Shown here: positions 57,633-64,000 of the stretch, one piece after another
How the letters are laid out: each line of letters begins with the position of its first letter
Numbering within the stretch: the stretch's first letter is position 1
DNA from: JACDAV01 sp964626755
GTDB lineage: Bacteria > Chloroflexota > Limnocylindria > Limnocylindrales > CSP1-4
Length of the DNA stretch: 64,000 bases
NCBI GenBank assembly: GCA_964626755.1
Contig: CAZVGO010000050.1
Coordinates: 186,001-250,000 of the forward strand
Direction of reading: 5' to 3'
Position numbers and translations under genes: made by a program
Notes under the pieces: generated by a model
The model's input: only the letters and a program-made list of their open reading frames with translations
What the model was told of the DNA's origin: nothing
The model's database searches: none

Positions 57633-58220
57633 ATGGCCTCGTTCTTCCGGCCCATTCCCGACAGTCCGAAACCCCCGCGGCGCCGCTCAGTTCCCCGGCT
57701 CGACCATGCCCTCCTCGTCGCCGGGGCGGCGATCATGATCGTCGCCGCGCGGTTGCCGTGGATGCGCGGCCAGACCCGGGCAAGCGGATACGTCGACTGG
57801 ACAGGGATCGACGACACGGGCGAGGGAGGGATGCTCCTCGTGCTCGGGCTGCTCGTCCTGGCATTCGTTCGCTGGCGGGGATCGTTCGAGGAGATCGAGC
57901 CGCGATCACGCTGGCTGCCGATCGGCCTGGGGTTCGCCGCGGGGTGCCTCTGGGTGATCTCGTTCCGGAGGCTCGTCACGATGTCGTTCGACACCCCGGG
58001 CGGAGCACGGCTGGAAATCGGCGTATTCCTCGCCGGCATCGGCGTACTCGTGATGCTCGCCGGGGCCCTGCTGGCCGCCCGCCGCTGGGCGGACCCGCAG
58101 GCCCCGCCCCACCGCCGCCCGGACCGCCACGATGCCGCGCCACTCTCACTCGAGCCCGGCAGCGACGGGTACATGACCCGCGCCCGGGTCGAGCGGCGGG
58201 ATCCGCCCCCCGACGGCTGA
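57633..58220 (+). CDS. Four-helix membrane protein, unknown
   Basis: 195 residues beginning MASFFRPIPDSP. Four predicted helices: ALLVAGAAIMIVAARLPW, GMLLVLGLLVLAFVRW, LPIGLGFAAGCLWVISF and FLAGIGVLVMLAGALLA. Between helices one and two is a short polar loop (SGYVDWTGIDDTGEGG). The C-terminal tail is charged. No family recognised. It starts 3 bp after the hmgA stop, so it is probably in that transcript. Confidence 0.6.
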   Translation: MASFFRPIPDSPKPPRRRSVPRLDHALLVAGAAIMIVAARLPWMRGQTRASGYVDWTGIDDTGEGGMLLVLGLLVLAFVRWRGSFEEIEPRSRWLPIGLGFAAGCLWVISFRRLVTMSFDTPGGARLEIGVFLAGIGVLVMLAGALLAARRWADPQAPPHRRPDRHDAAPLSLEPGSDGYMTRARVERRDPPPDG

Positions 58221-58230
58221 TCGCGGGCCG

Positions 58231-58236
58231 CATGAT
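58231..58236 (+). promoter_or_regulatory. Possible -10 element (CATGAT) of the HpcH aldolase gene
   Basis: CATGAT is followed by six bases and the GTG at 58243. It deviates from TANNNT at the first base but has the same leaderless spacing as the other sites. Confidence 0.35.
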
Positions 58237-58242
58237 ACGGAC

Positions 58243-59022
58243 GTGATCGCCGCCGACCCTCGCCCGCTCCGCGACCGCATCCTCGCCGGGGAGACCCTGT
58301 TCGGCCTGTTCCTCGACCTGGGCTCGCCGATCGCCGCGGAGCTCGCGTCGCGGGCCGGCTACGACTGGCTCGTCATCGACCTCGAGCACGGCGCCGCGAC
58401 GGAGGGGGATCTCCTCCTCCTGCTCCACGCGGTCGAGGCCGGCGGCGCGTCGGCCCTCGTCCGCCCGCAGTCCGGCGAACGATTGCGAATCGGCCGGGCC
58501 CTCGACATGGGCGCCCGCGGGATCGTCGTCCCGCGGCTGAACTCGGTGAACGAGGCACGCGAGGCGGTGACGTTCCTCCGTTACCCGCCGGAGGGGGGCC
58601 GCGGCGTCGCGCTGCGCTCCCGAGGCGCGGACCTCGGGGCGATCACCCACGACCGGGTCGGGGAGGTCAACCAGCGGATCGTCGGCCTCGTCCAGATCGA
58701 GTCGGTCGGCGCCCTCGCGGACGCCGACCGGATTGCCGCGATCGACGGAGTGGACGTCCTGTTCGTCGGGCCCGCGGACCTGACCCACTCCCTCGGGGTC
58801 CCCGGCCGGTTCACCGACCCGGCGTACCGCGACGCCCTCCGCACGGTCGTGGCGGCCTGCCGGGCCCACGGCAAGGCGGCCGGGATCCTGCTCTACGACA
58901 CATCCGTCGTGCCGGAGTACCTCGAGCTCGGCTTCCGGTTCATGGGAATCGGGTCCGATGGCGCATTCGTCGCCGACGCCGCCGCCCGGGCCCTGGCCTC
59001 CGTGCGCGCGACCGCGAAGTAG
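58243..59022 (+). CDS. HpcH/HpaI-family class II aldolase
   Basis: 259 residues. It cleaves or forms 2-keto-3-deoxy acids with pyruvate. Motifs: GLFLDLGSPIAAELASRAGYDWLVIDLEHGA (46-ish), ALVRPQSGE, GARGIVVPRLNSVNEA, VGLVQIESVGAL with the metal glutamate, and DVLFVGPADLTHSLGVPG. The partner pathway could be homoprotocatechuate or sugar-acid breakdown; here it trails the homogentisate genes. It starts with GTG and a probable leaderless promoter. Length is normal. Confidence 0.9.
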   Translation: MIAADPRPLRDRILAGETLFGLFLDLGSPIAAELASRAGYDWLVIDLEHGAATEGDLLLLLHAVEAGGASALVRPQSGERLRIGRALDMGARGIVVPRLNSVNEAREAVTFLRYPPEGGRGVALRSRGADLGAITHDRVGEVNQRIVGLVQIESVGALADADRIAAIDGVDVLFVGPADLTHSLGVPGRFTDPAYRDALRTVVAACRAHGKAAGILLYDTSVVPEYLELGFRFMGIGSDGAFVADAAARALASVRATAK

Positions 59023-59033
59023 CCCGCCCGCGG

Positions 59034-60014
59034 TCACTCGTCGGCGATGCGGACCGCCGGCTGCGGTGGCCGGAAGGCGGCCGGCCCGGTCTGGGCGATG
59101 ACGACGCCGAGGAGGATGAGCGCTCCTCCCACCAGCTGGATCGGCTGGAGTGATTCGCCAAGGAGGATCGCCGCCAGGGTGATCGTCCAGACCGGCTCGA
59201 TCGTGCTGAGCAGGGCCGCCTGTGCCGCACCCACCCGCTGCGTCCCCGCGTAGAACGACTGGATCGCGACGAACGTCGAGACGACACCCACGCCGACGAG
59301 GCCGAACCATGCGCCGGCCGGCACGTCGCCCGGGCCGACCGGCTCGCCGAGCGCGATCGCCGACAGCCAGTAGGTCACAGCCGTGGCGGTCATCATCAAC
59401 GCCGTCGCCGCGCTCGCCGCCGCTCCGCCCCGATCGCTGCCACCGGCGCGGCCGTCACCGGCCTCGCCCCGCTCGCCGGACAGCCGGGCCGCGAGGACGA
59501 TCCAGATCGCATAGATCAGCGGCGACACGATGACCAGCAGCACGCCGTCGAGCGGCGGAGCGTCGGTCGTATCGATCCCGCCGACGGCGAGGACCACCCC
59601 GACGAGCGCGAGCCCGAGCGCACCCCACGCCCGGGCCCCCCGGAGGCGCCGACCGAACCGGAGGGTGAGGACTGCCACGAGGGCCGGGTAGACGTAGACG
59701 ATCAGGGCGGCCAGCGACGCGTCGACTGTCTCGAGGCCGGCGAAGTAGGTCGCGGAGTTGCCGACGTAGAGGACGCCGAGCGCGAGCGACCCGACGACGA
59801 GGCGCCGGTCGAGCGACCGGAGCGCCCGCCGGTGGGCCGGCCAGGCGAGCAGCCACAGCCAGGCGAGGGACGCCCCGAACAGGAACCGCCACGAGCTCAG
59901 GACGTGCCAGCCGACCCCGGCCTCGTAGGCCGGCTTGGCGAACAGGGCCCCGGAGCCGAAGGCACAGGCGGAGAGGAGGACGAGGGCGACCCCGAGGGCG
60001 CGGCGGCGATCCAC
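59034..60014 (-). CDS. EamA/DMT-family transporter
   Basis: 326 residues with ten predicted helices in two EamA repeats. The first starts ALGVALVLLSACAFGSGALF and the second starts after VLLVIVSPLIYAIWIVLAARL. A Gly/Arg-rich cytoplasmic loop (GERGEAGDGRAGGSDRGG) lies between helices six and seven. It is an exporter or importer of metabolites; the substrate is unknown. It starts with GTG and a leaderless-type promoter (TAGCCT 6 nt upstream), back to back with the CBS gene. Confidence 0.92.
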   Translation of the reverse strand: MDRRRALGVALVLLSACAFGSGALFAKPAYEAGVGWHVLSSWRFLFGASLAWLWLLAWPAHRRALRSLDRRLVVGSLALGVLYVGNSATYFAGLETVDASLAALIVYVYPALVAVLTLRFGRRLRGARAWGALGLALVGVVLAVGGIDTTDAPPLDGVLLVIVSPLIYAIWIVLAARLSGERGEAGDGRAGGSDRGGAAASAATALMMTATAVTYWLSAIALGEPVGPGDVPAGAWFGLVGVGVVSTFVAIQSFYAGTQRVGAAQAALLSTIEPVWTITLAAILLGESLQPIQLVGGALILLGVVIAQTGPAAFRPPQPAVRIADE

Positions 60015-60020
60015 CGCGGG

Positions 60021-60026
60021 AGGCTA
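60021..60026 (-). promoter_or_regulatory. Predicted -10 element (TAGCCT), leaderless promoter of the EamA gene
   Basis: On the minus strand TAGCCT, six bases, then the GTG at 60014. No ribosome site. Confidence 0.5.
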
Positions 60027-60059
60027 GCAGCCCCGGCGGCTGGGCCGGGGCCGACGGGC

Positions 60060-60065
60060 TACACT
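60060..60065 (+). promoter_or_regulatory. Predicted -10 element (TACACT), leaderless promoter of the CBS-korAB operon
   Basis: TACACT followed by cgtgcg and the GTG at 60072. It lies about 35 bp from the divergent EamA -10 element. Confidence 0.55.
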
Positions 60066-60071
60066 CGTGCG

Positions 60072-60572
60072 GTGAGTGATCTCTCCGAGCGACGCGTGGC
60101 GACGCGCGTTCCCAACCTCGTCGACAGCCGGCTCAAGCTGGTAAGCCGGCGGGAGCCCGTGACCGTTCCGCCGGGCACGAGCCTGGCCGACTGCGTCGGT
60201 GCGATCCAGCGCTCGGGGACGGGCGATTCGGTCTTCGTCACGGCACCCGACGGGCGCCTGGCCGGCATCCTCACCGAGCGCGACATCTTCGCCCGGCTCG
60301 TCGGCGGGGACGTCGACCTGGGCCGGCCCGTCGAGACGCTCATGACGACCAGGCCCCAGCACCTCCATCTGGACGAGACGGTCCGGGACGCAATCGAGCT
60401 GATGCAGACCGGACGCTATCGGAACGTGCCGTTACTCGATGACGACGACATGCTCGTCGGCGTCGTCCGCCCGCAGGACATCCTCAAGTACCTCGCCGAG
60501 GCCTTCCCGGAGGAGCTCCTCAACCTTCCTCCGCGGCCGCACCAGCTGATGAGGAAGCCCGAGGGCGGATGA
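60072..60572 (+). CDS. CBS-domain pair protein
   Basis: 166 residues from GTG 60072. Two CBS motifs cover almost the whole protein: residues about 27-85 (PGTSLADCVGAIQRSGTGDSVFVTAPDGRLAGILTERD) and about 95-150 (HLHLDETVRDAIELMQTGRYRNVPLLD...LVGVVRPQDI). Such pairs bind AMP, ATP or SAM and regulate a partner. Its stop overlaps the korA start by 4 bp, so it is coupled to the 2-oxoacid oxidoreductase. The longer frame from 59832 overlaps the EamA gene and is rejected. Confidence 0.92.
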   Translation: MSDLSERRVATRVPNLVDSRLKLVSRREPVTVPPGTSLADCVGAIQRSGTGDSVFVTAPDGRLAGILTERDIFARLVGGDVDLGRPVETLMTTRPQHLHLDETVRDAIELMQTGRYRNVPLLDDDDMLVGVVRPQDILKYLAEAFPEELLNLPPRPHQLMRKPEGG

Positions 60573-62425
60573 CGACCGAGACCAGGCCGCCCGAGATCGA
60601 GGTCCGTGACCTCGAGCGGGTCACGATCCGTTTCGCGGGTGATTCCGGCGACGGGATGCAGCTGACGGGAACCCAGTTCACCCGGACCGCCGCCGTCTTC
60701 GGCAACGACATCAGCACCCTGCCGGACTTCCCGGCGGAGATCCGCGCCCCGGCGGGCTCGCTGCCTGGCGTGTCGGGGTTCCAGATCAGCTTCTCGAGCA
60801 CGGACATCCATACGCCGGGCGACGAGCCGGATGTGCTGGTGGCGATGAACCCGGCGGCGCTCAAGACGAACATCGGCGACCTGCCGGCAGGCGGTGCATT
60901 GATCGTCAACAGCGACGCGTTCGGCCCGCAGAACCTGAAGAAGGCCGCGTACGCATCGAACCCGCTGACCGACGGCTCGCTCAAGCACGTCACGGTCTTC
61001 GAGGTCCCGATCTCGACCCTCAATGCGCGGGCCCTCGAGGGCCTCGACATGACCTCGAAGCAGGTCGACCTGACGAAGAACTTCTTCGCCCTCGGGCTGA
61101 TGTTCTGGCTCTACGAGCGGTCGATGGACCCGACGCTCCGCTGGATCGACGAGAAGTTCTCGAAGCGGCAGGTGGTCGCGGAGGCGAACAAGCGGGCGCT
61201 CAAGGCGGGCTACGCGTTCGGTGAGACGACCGAGATCTTCCACACTCACTACCGGGTCGCCCCCGCGAAGCTGGGCCCGGGCACATACCGCAACATCACC
61301 GGCAACGAGGCCACCGCGCTCGGCTTCCTCGCTGCCTCGAAGCTCGCCCACCGCCCCCTGTTCTACGGCAGCTATCCGATCACCCCCGCCTCGGACATCC
61401 TCCACCAGCTCTCGGGGTACAAGAACTTCGGGGTCAAGACGTTCCAGGCGGAGGACGAGATCGCGGCGATCGGGGCGGCGATCGGGGCGAGCTACGGCGG
61501 CGCGCTCGGGATGACCGCCAGCTCCGGCCCGGGGATCGCCCTGAAGAGCGAAGCTCTCGGCCTGGCGATCATGGTGGAGCTGCCGCTCGTCGTCGTCGAC
61601 GTCCAGCGGGCCGGCCCATCGACCGGGATGCCGACGAAGAACGAGCAGGCGGACCTCCTCCAGGTGATGTTCGGGCGCAACTCGGACTCGCCCGTCCCGA
61701 TCGTCGCGCCGGCGACACCCGGCGAGTGCTTCGATTACGCGATCGAGGCCTGGCGCATCGCCCTCAAGTACGTCACCCCGGTCGTCTACCTGTCCGACGC
61801 GTTCCTCGCCACTGGTGCCGAGCCGTGGCGGATCCCGGCGCTCGCCGACCTGCCCGACATCGGGGTTGACAACTGGACGGACAAGGCGACGTTCCAGCCG
61901 TACGACCGCGACCCGGTGACGCTCGCCCGGAAGTGGGCGATCCCAGGCACGCCAGGGCTGGAGCACCGGATCGGCGGGCTCGAGAAGGCCGACATCAGCG
62001 GCAACGTCAGCTACGACCCGGACAATCACCACCGGATGCAGCTCCTCCGCGCCGCCAAGGTGGCAGGGATCGCCAACGACATCCCGGACCTCGTCGCGCA
62101 CGGCCCGGCCCGGGGTGACCTGCTGGTCCTCGGCTGGGGTTCGACCTACGGGGCGCTCCGTTCGGCGGTCGAACGGCTGCAGGCCGACGGCCGGAGTGTC
62201 GCCCACGCCCACATCCGTCACCTGAACCCGTTTCCGCGGAACCTCGGCGAGGTCCTCGAGAGCTATCGCCGGGTGCTCATCCCGGAGGTCAACCTGGGCC
62301 AGCTCTCGATGCTCATCCGGGCCCGCTTCCTCGTCGACGCGGTCGGCTACAACCGTGTCCGGGGAAAGCCGTTCCGGATCTCCGAGATCGAGGCCGAGGC
62401 CGTCCGGCTGCTGGAGACTCCATGA
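60569..62425 (+). CDS. korA: 2-Oxoacid:ferredoxin oxidoreductase, alpha subunit with fused gamma domain
   Basis: 618 residues. The N-terminal gamma domain (about 15-200) carries RFAGDSGDGMQLTGTQF and PDVLVAMNPAALK. The alpha domain follows (about 215-610) with FYGSYPITPASDILHQLSGY, the conserved glutamate in FQAEDEIAAIGAAIGASYGG, TASSGPGIALKSEALGLA and VVDVQRAGPSTGMPTKNEQADL. With KorB it oxidises 2-oxoglutarate or similar acids with CoA and reduces ferredoxin. The fusion of gamma to alpha is typical of actinobacterial/Chloroflexota KGOR. It overlaps the CBS gene and korB by 4 bp each. Confidence 0.95.
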   Translation: MTTETRPPEIEVRDLERVTIRFAGDSGDGMQLTGTQFTRTAAVFGNDISTLPDFPAEIRAPAGSLPGVSGFQISFSSTDIHTPGDEPDVLVAMNPAALKTNIGDLPAGGALIVNSDAFGPQNLKKAAYASNPLTDGSLKHVTVFEVPISTLNARALEGLDMTSKQVDLTKNFFALGLMFWLYERSMDPTLRWIDEKFSKRQVVAEANKRALKAGYAFGETTEIFHTHYRVAPAKLGPGTYRNITGNEATALGFLAASKLAHRPLFYGSYPITPASDILHQLSGYKNFGVKTFQAEDEIAAIGAAIGASYGGALGMTASSGPGIALKSEALGLAIMVELPLVVVDVQRAGPSTGMPTKNEQADLLQVMFGRNSDSPVPIVAPATPGECFDYAIEAWRIALKYVTPVVYLSDAFLATGAEPWRIPALADLPDIGVDNWTDKATFQPYDRDPVTLARKWAIPGTPGLEHRIGGLEKADISGNVSYDPDNHHRMQLLRAAKVAGIANDIPDLVAHGPARGDLLVLGWGSTYGALRSAVERLQADGRSVAHAHIRHLNPFPRNLGEVLESYRRVLIPEVNLGQLSMLIRARFLVDAVGYNRVRGKPFRISEIEAEAVRLLETP

Positions 62426-63489
62426 CCGAATCGACCAACAACGGAGCGGTGCAACCAGCTCTCAGCCCCGAGAACGCGGAGGTCATCCAGCTCACCCGGA
62501 AGGACTTCGTGTCCGACCAGGAGGTCCGCTGGTGCCCCGGCTGCGGCGACTACTCGATCCTCGCCCAGACGCAGAAGGTCATGCCGGACTTCGGCTACCC
62601 GAAAGAGAAGATCGTCTTCGTCTCCGGGATCGGCTGCTCGGGCCGGCTGCCGTACTACATGAACACGTACGGGTTCCACACGATCCACGGGCGGGCCCCG
62701 ACGCTCGCGACGGGCCTCAAGGCGGCACGGCCCGACCTGATGGTCTGGGTGATCACCGGCGACGGCGACGCGCTGTCGATCGGTGGCAACCACGTCCTCC
62801 ACTCGATGCGCCGCAACGTCGACTTCAAGATGATCATGTTCAACAACCGGATCTACGGCCTCACCAAGGGCCAGGCGTCACCGACGTCGGAGTTCGGGAA
62901 GCGCACGAAATCGACGCCGGCCGGGACGGTCGACACGCCGATCCAGCCGCTGACCGTCGCCCTCGCAGCCGAGGCGTCCTTCGTCGCCCGCGCGGTCGAC
63001 ACGCACACGGAACACCTGCAAGGGACGCTCAACCGGGCTGGCTTCCACAAGGGCTCCGCGTTCGTCGAGGTCCTCCAGAACTGCAACATCTTCAACGACG
63101 GGGCGTGGCGGGACTTCACCGACCGCGAAGTCCGCGAGGACCGGATGCTCGTGCTCGAGCACGGCAAGCCGATGATCTTCGGCAAGGACCGCGACAAGGG
63201 GATCCGGTTGTCCGGACTCCATCCGGAGGTCGTCCAGCTGGGCGTTGGCGGGGTGACCGAGGCCGACCTGCTGGTCCACGACGAAAAGGCCGCGGAGCCG
63301 TACCTCGCGCTCATGCTCTCGCGGATGTTCTGGCCAGACTTCCCGGTTCCGGTCGGCGTGCTTCGGGCGGTCCCGCGCCCGACCCACGACCAGCTCATCG
63401 AGGCTCAGCTCAGCGAGGCTGTCCTCGGGTCGGGTGAGGGAGACCTGGCGGCGGCGCTCAACAGCGGGGAGACCTGGACGGTCGAGTAG
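62422..63489 (+). CDS. korB: 2-Oxoacid:ferredoxin oxidoreductase, beta subunit
   Basis: 355 residues. It binds thiamine diphosphate and a [4Fe-4S] cluster. EVRWCPGCGDYSILAQ holds the first two cluster cysteines, FVSGIGCSGRLPYY the third, and the fourth is in LQNCNIFND. The TPP/Mg motif is GDGDALSIGGNHVLHSMRRN followed by MFNNRIYGLTKGQ(A)SPTS. It acts with KorA in the cytosol, feeding electrons to ferredoxin, for example the FdxA-type protein at 42.2 kb. The downstream zinc-ribbon/CBS gene follows 38 bp later. Confidence 0.96.
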   Translation: MTESTNNGAVQPALSPENAEVIQLTRKDFVSDQEVRWCPGCGDYSILAQTQKVMPDFGYPKEKIVFVSGIGCSGRLPYYMNTYGFHTIHGRAPTLATGLKAARPDLMVWVITGDGDALSIGGNHVLHSMRRNVDFKMIMFNNRIYGLTKGQASPTSEFGKRTKSTPAGTVDTPIQPLTVALAAEASFVARAVDTHTEHLQGTLNRAGFHKGSAFVEVLQNCNIFNDGAWRDFTDREVREDRMLVLEHGKPMIFGKDRDKGIRLSGLHPEVVQLGVGGVTEADLLVHDEKAAEPYLALMLSRMFWPDFPVPVGVLRAVPRPTHDQLIEAQLSEAVLGSGEGDLAAALNSGETWTVE

Positions 63490-63527
63490 GGGACCGGCCG
63501 CTGCGGCCGGCGTGCGAGGAGGCGTCG

Positions 63528-64000
63528 ATGCTCTGCCCGGTCTGCCGGCATGACAACTTCGAAGGCGAGGACAACTGCGACAACTGCGGTGCCGACCTCC
63601 GCACGGCCGACATTCCGTCGGCGGCGGTCGACTATCGCGGCCGGCTCCTCGGCGAGCACCTCGACGACCTCGGTGCGTCGACCCCGGAGACGATCGATGC
63701 GAGGGCCGATGCCGGCGAAGCGATTCGCCGGATGCACGAGACGGGCATCGACTGCGTGCTCGTGACCGATGGCGGCCGGCTCGTCGGGATCTTCACGGAC
63801 CGGGACGCTGTCCTCAAGGTCGCCGGCCGGCCGGCCGGTCCGTGCCCGATCACGGACGTCATGACCCGCGACCCGGTGGTCCTCCGGCACGACGATCCGA
63901 TCGCCGTGGCAATCCACAAGATGGCGGTCGGCGGCTTTCGCCATATCCCGATCGTCGACGGCCTCGGACTGCCGACCGGCGTCGTCTCCGCCCGCGACGT
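63528..64000 (+). CDS. Zinc-ribbon and CBS-domain protein, truncated by the window end
   Basis: At least 157 residues and still open at base 64000. ATG 63528 follows AGGAGG. The N-terminus MLCPVCRHDNFEGEDNCDNC is a four-Cys zinc ribbon. Two CBS motifs follow: residues about 62-105 (DAGEAIRRMHETGIDCVLVTDGG, LVGIFTDRD) and from about 118 (VMTRDPVVLRHDDPIAVAIHKM, GGFRHIPIVDG). It is the second CBS protein next to korAB, after that at 60.1 kb, and is probably a regulatory subunit or nucleotide sensor for the enzyme or its gene set. Confidence 0.9.
   Translation, partial: MLCPVCRHDNFEGEDNCDNCGADLRTADIPSAAVDYRGRLLGEHLDDLGASTPETIDARADAGEAIRRMHETGIDCVLVTDGGRLVGIFTDRDAVLKVAGRPAGPCPITDVMTRDPVVLRHDDPIAVAIHKMAVGGFRHIPIVDGLGLPTGVVSARD

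Noticed and set aside
60416..62221. A 601-codon minus-strand frame
   Set aside because: Antisense to korA; protein is low complexity and the + strand gene is unambiguous.

Overview
The window is a GC-rich (roughly 70%) bacterial chromosome segment, densely packed with about 70 genes on both strands. It shows no insertion sequences, phage genes, CRISPR arrays or rRNA. The gene mix points to an aerobic, heterotrophic Chloroflexota-like bacterium (possibly Limnocylindria or a relative): A2-type heme-copper oxidase with blue-copper domains, 2-oxoacid:ferredoxin oxidoreductase with CBS proteins, DUF309/DUF2203/DUF4396/DUF5317 proteins, and many GTG/TTG starts. This assignment is inference from gene content, not from a marker gene.

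Layout. 1-4040: end of an unknown membrane protein, a rhodanese/DUF309/DUF2203 operon, a class I aminotransferase plus a GyaR-type dehydrogenase, and tRNA-Lys. 4.3-5.8 kb: ACR3 arsenite exporter plus ArsR behind a dyad-symmetric promoter. 6.2-7.7 kb: SAM-I riboswitch with terminator ahead of threonine synthase. 7.7-12.3 kb: hybrid histidine kinase plus REC-EAL protein. 12.5-23.5 kb: carbon/nitrogen block with ammonium transporter, glutamate synthase large subunit, GAF kinase/OmpR regulator and PEP carboxylase. 23.5-26.7 kb: aminotransferase V, S51-like peptidase and small membrane proteins. 26.8 kb: initiator tRNA-Met with a bidirectional terminator. 26.9-35.2 kb: respiratory locus (ABC exporter, TlpA-like redoxin, cupredoxin membrane protein, CtaF/E/D/C, divergent CtaG). 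35.3-36.9 kb: threonine dehydratase, DksA-type zinc finger and a tiny YHS protein. 37.9-42.0 kb: polyamine-type ABC operon (potA-D-B-C order). 42.1-49.2 kb: ferredoxin, BtuF-like protein, methyltransferase, proC, S9 peptidase with AT-hook-like motifs, DUF5317 and DinB proteins. 49.2-59 kb: tyrosine/homogentisate catabolism (hpd, FAH, hmgA, HpcH aldolase) interrupted by an ECF sigma/anti-sigma pair and small membrane proteins. 59-64 kb: EamA exporter, then CBS protein-korA-korB-zinc-ribbon/CBS protein.

The most distinctive biology is the respiratory locus. Two different membrane proteins, oxidase subunit II and a 361-residue protein with a duplicated two-helix module, both end in near-identical type 1 copper domains, and no cytochrome c gene or domain is present. 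This suggests an oxidase fed by tethered copper domains. A second theme is start-site architecture: at least eleven genes place a TANNNT-like -10 hexamer 6-9 nt before the start codon, consistent with leaderless mRNAs, and several of them start with GTG. Translational coupling through 4-bp ATGA/GTGA overlaps is also frequent.
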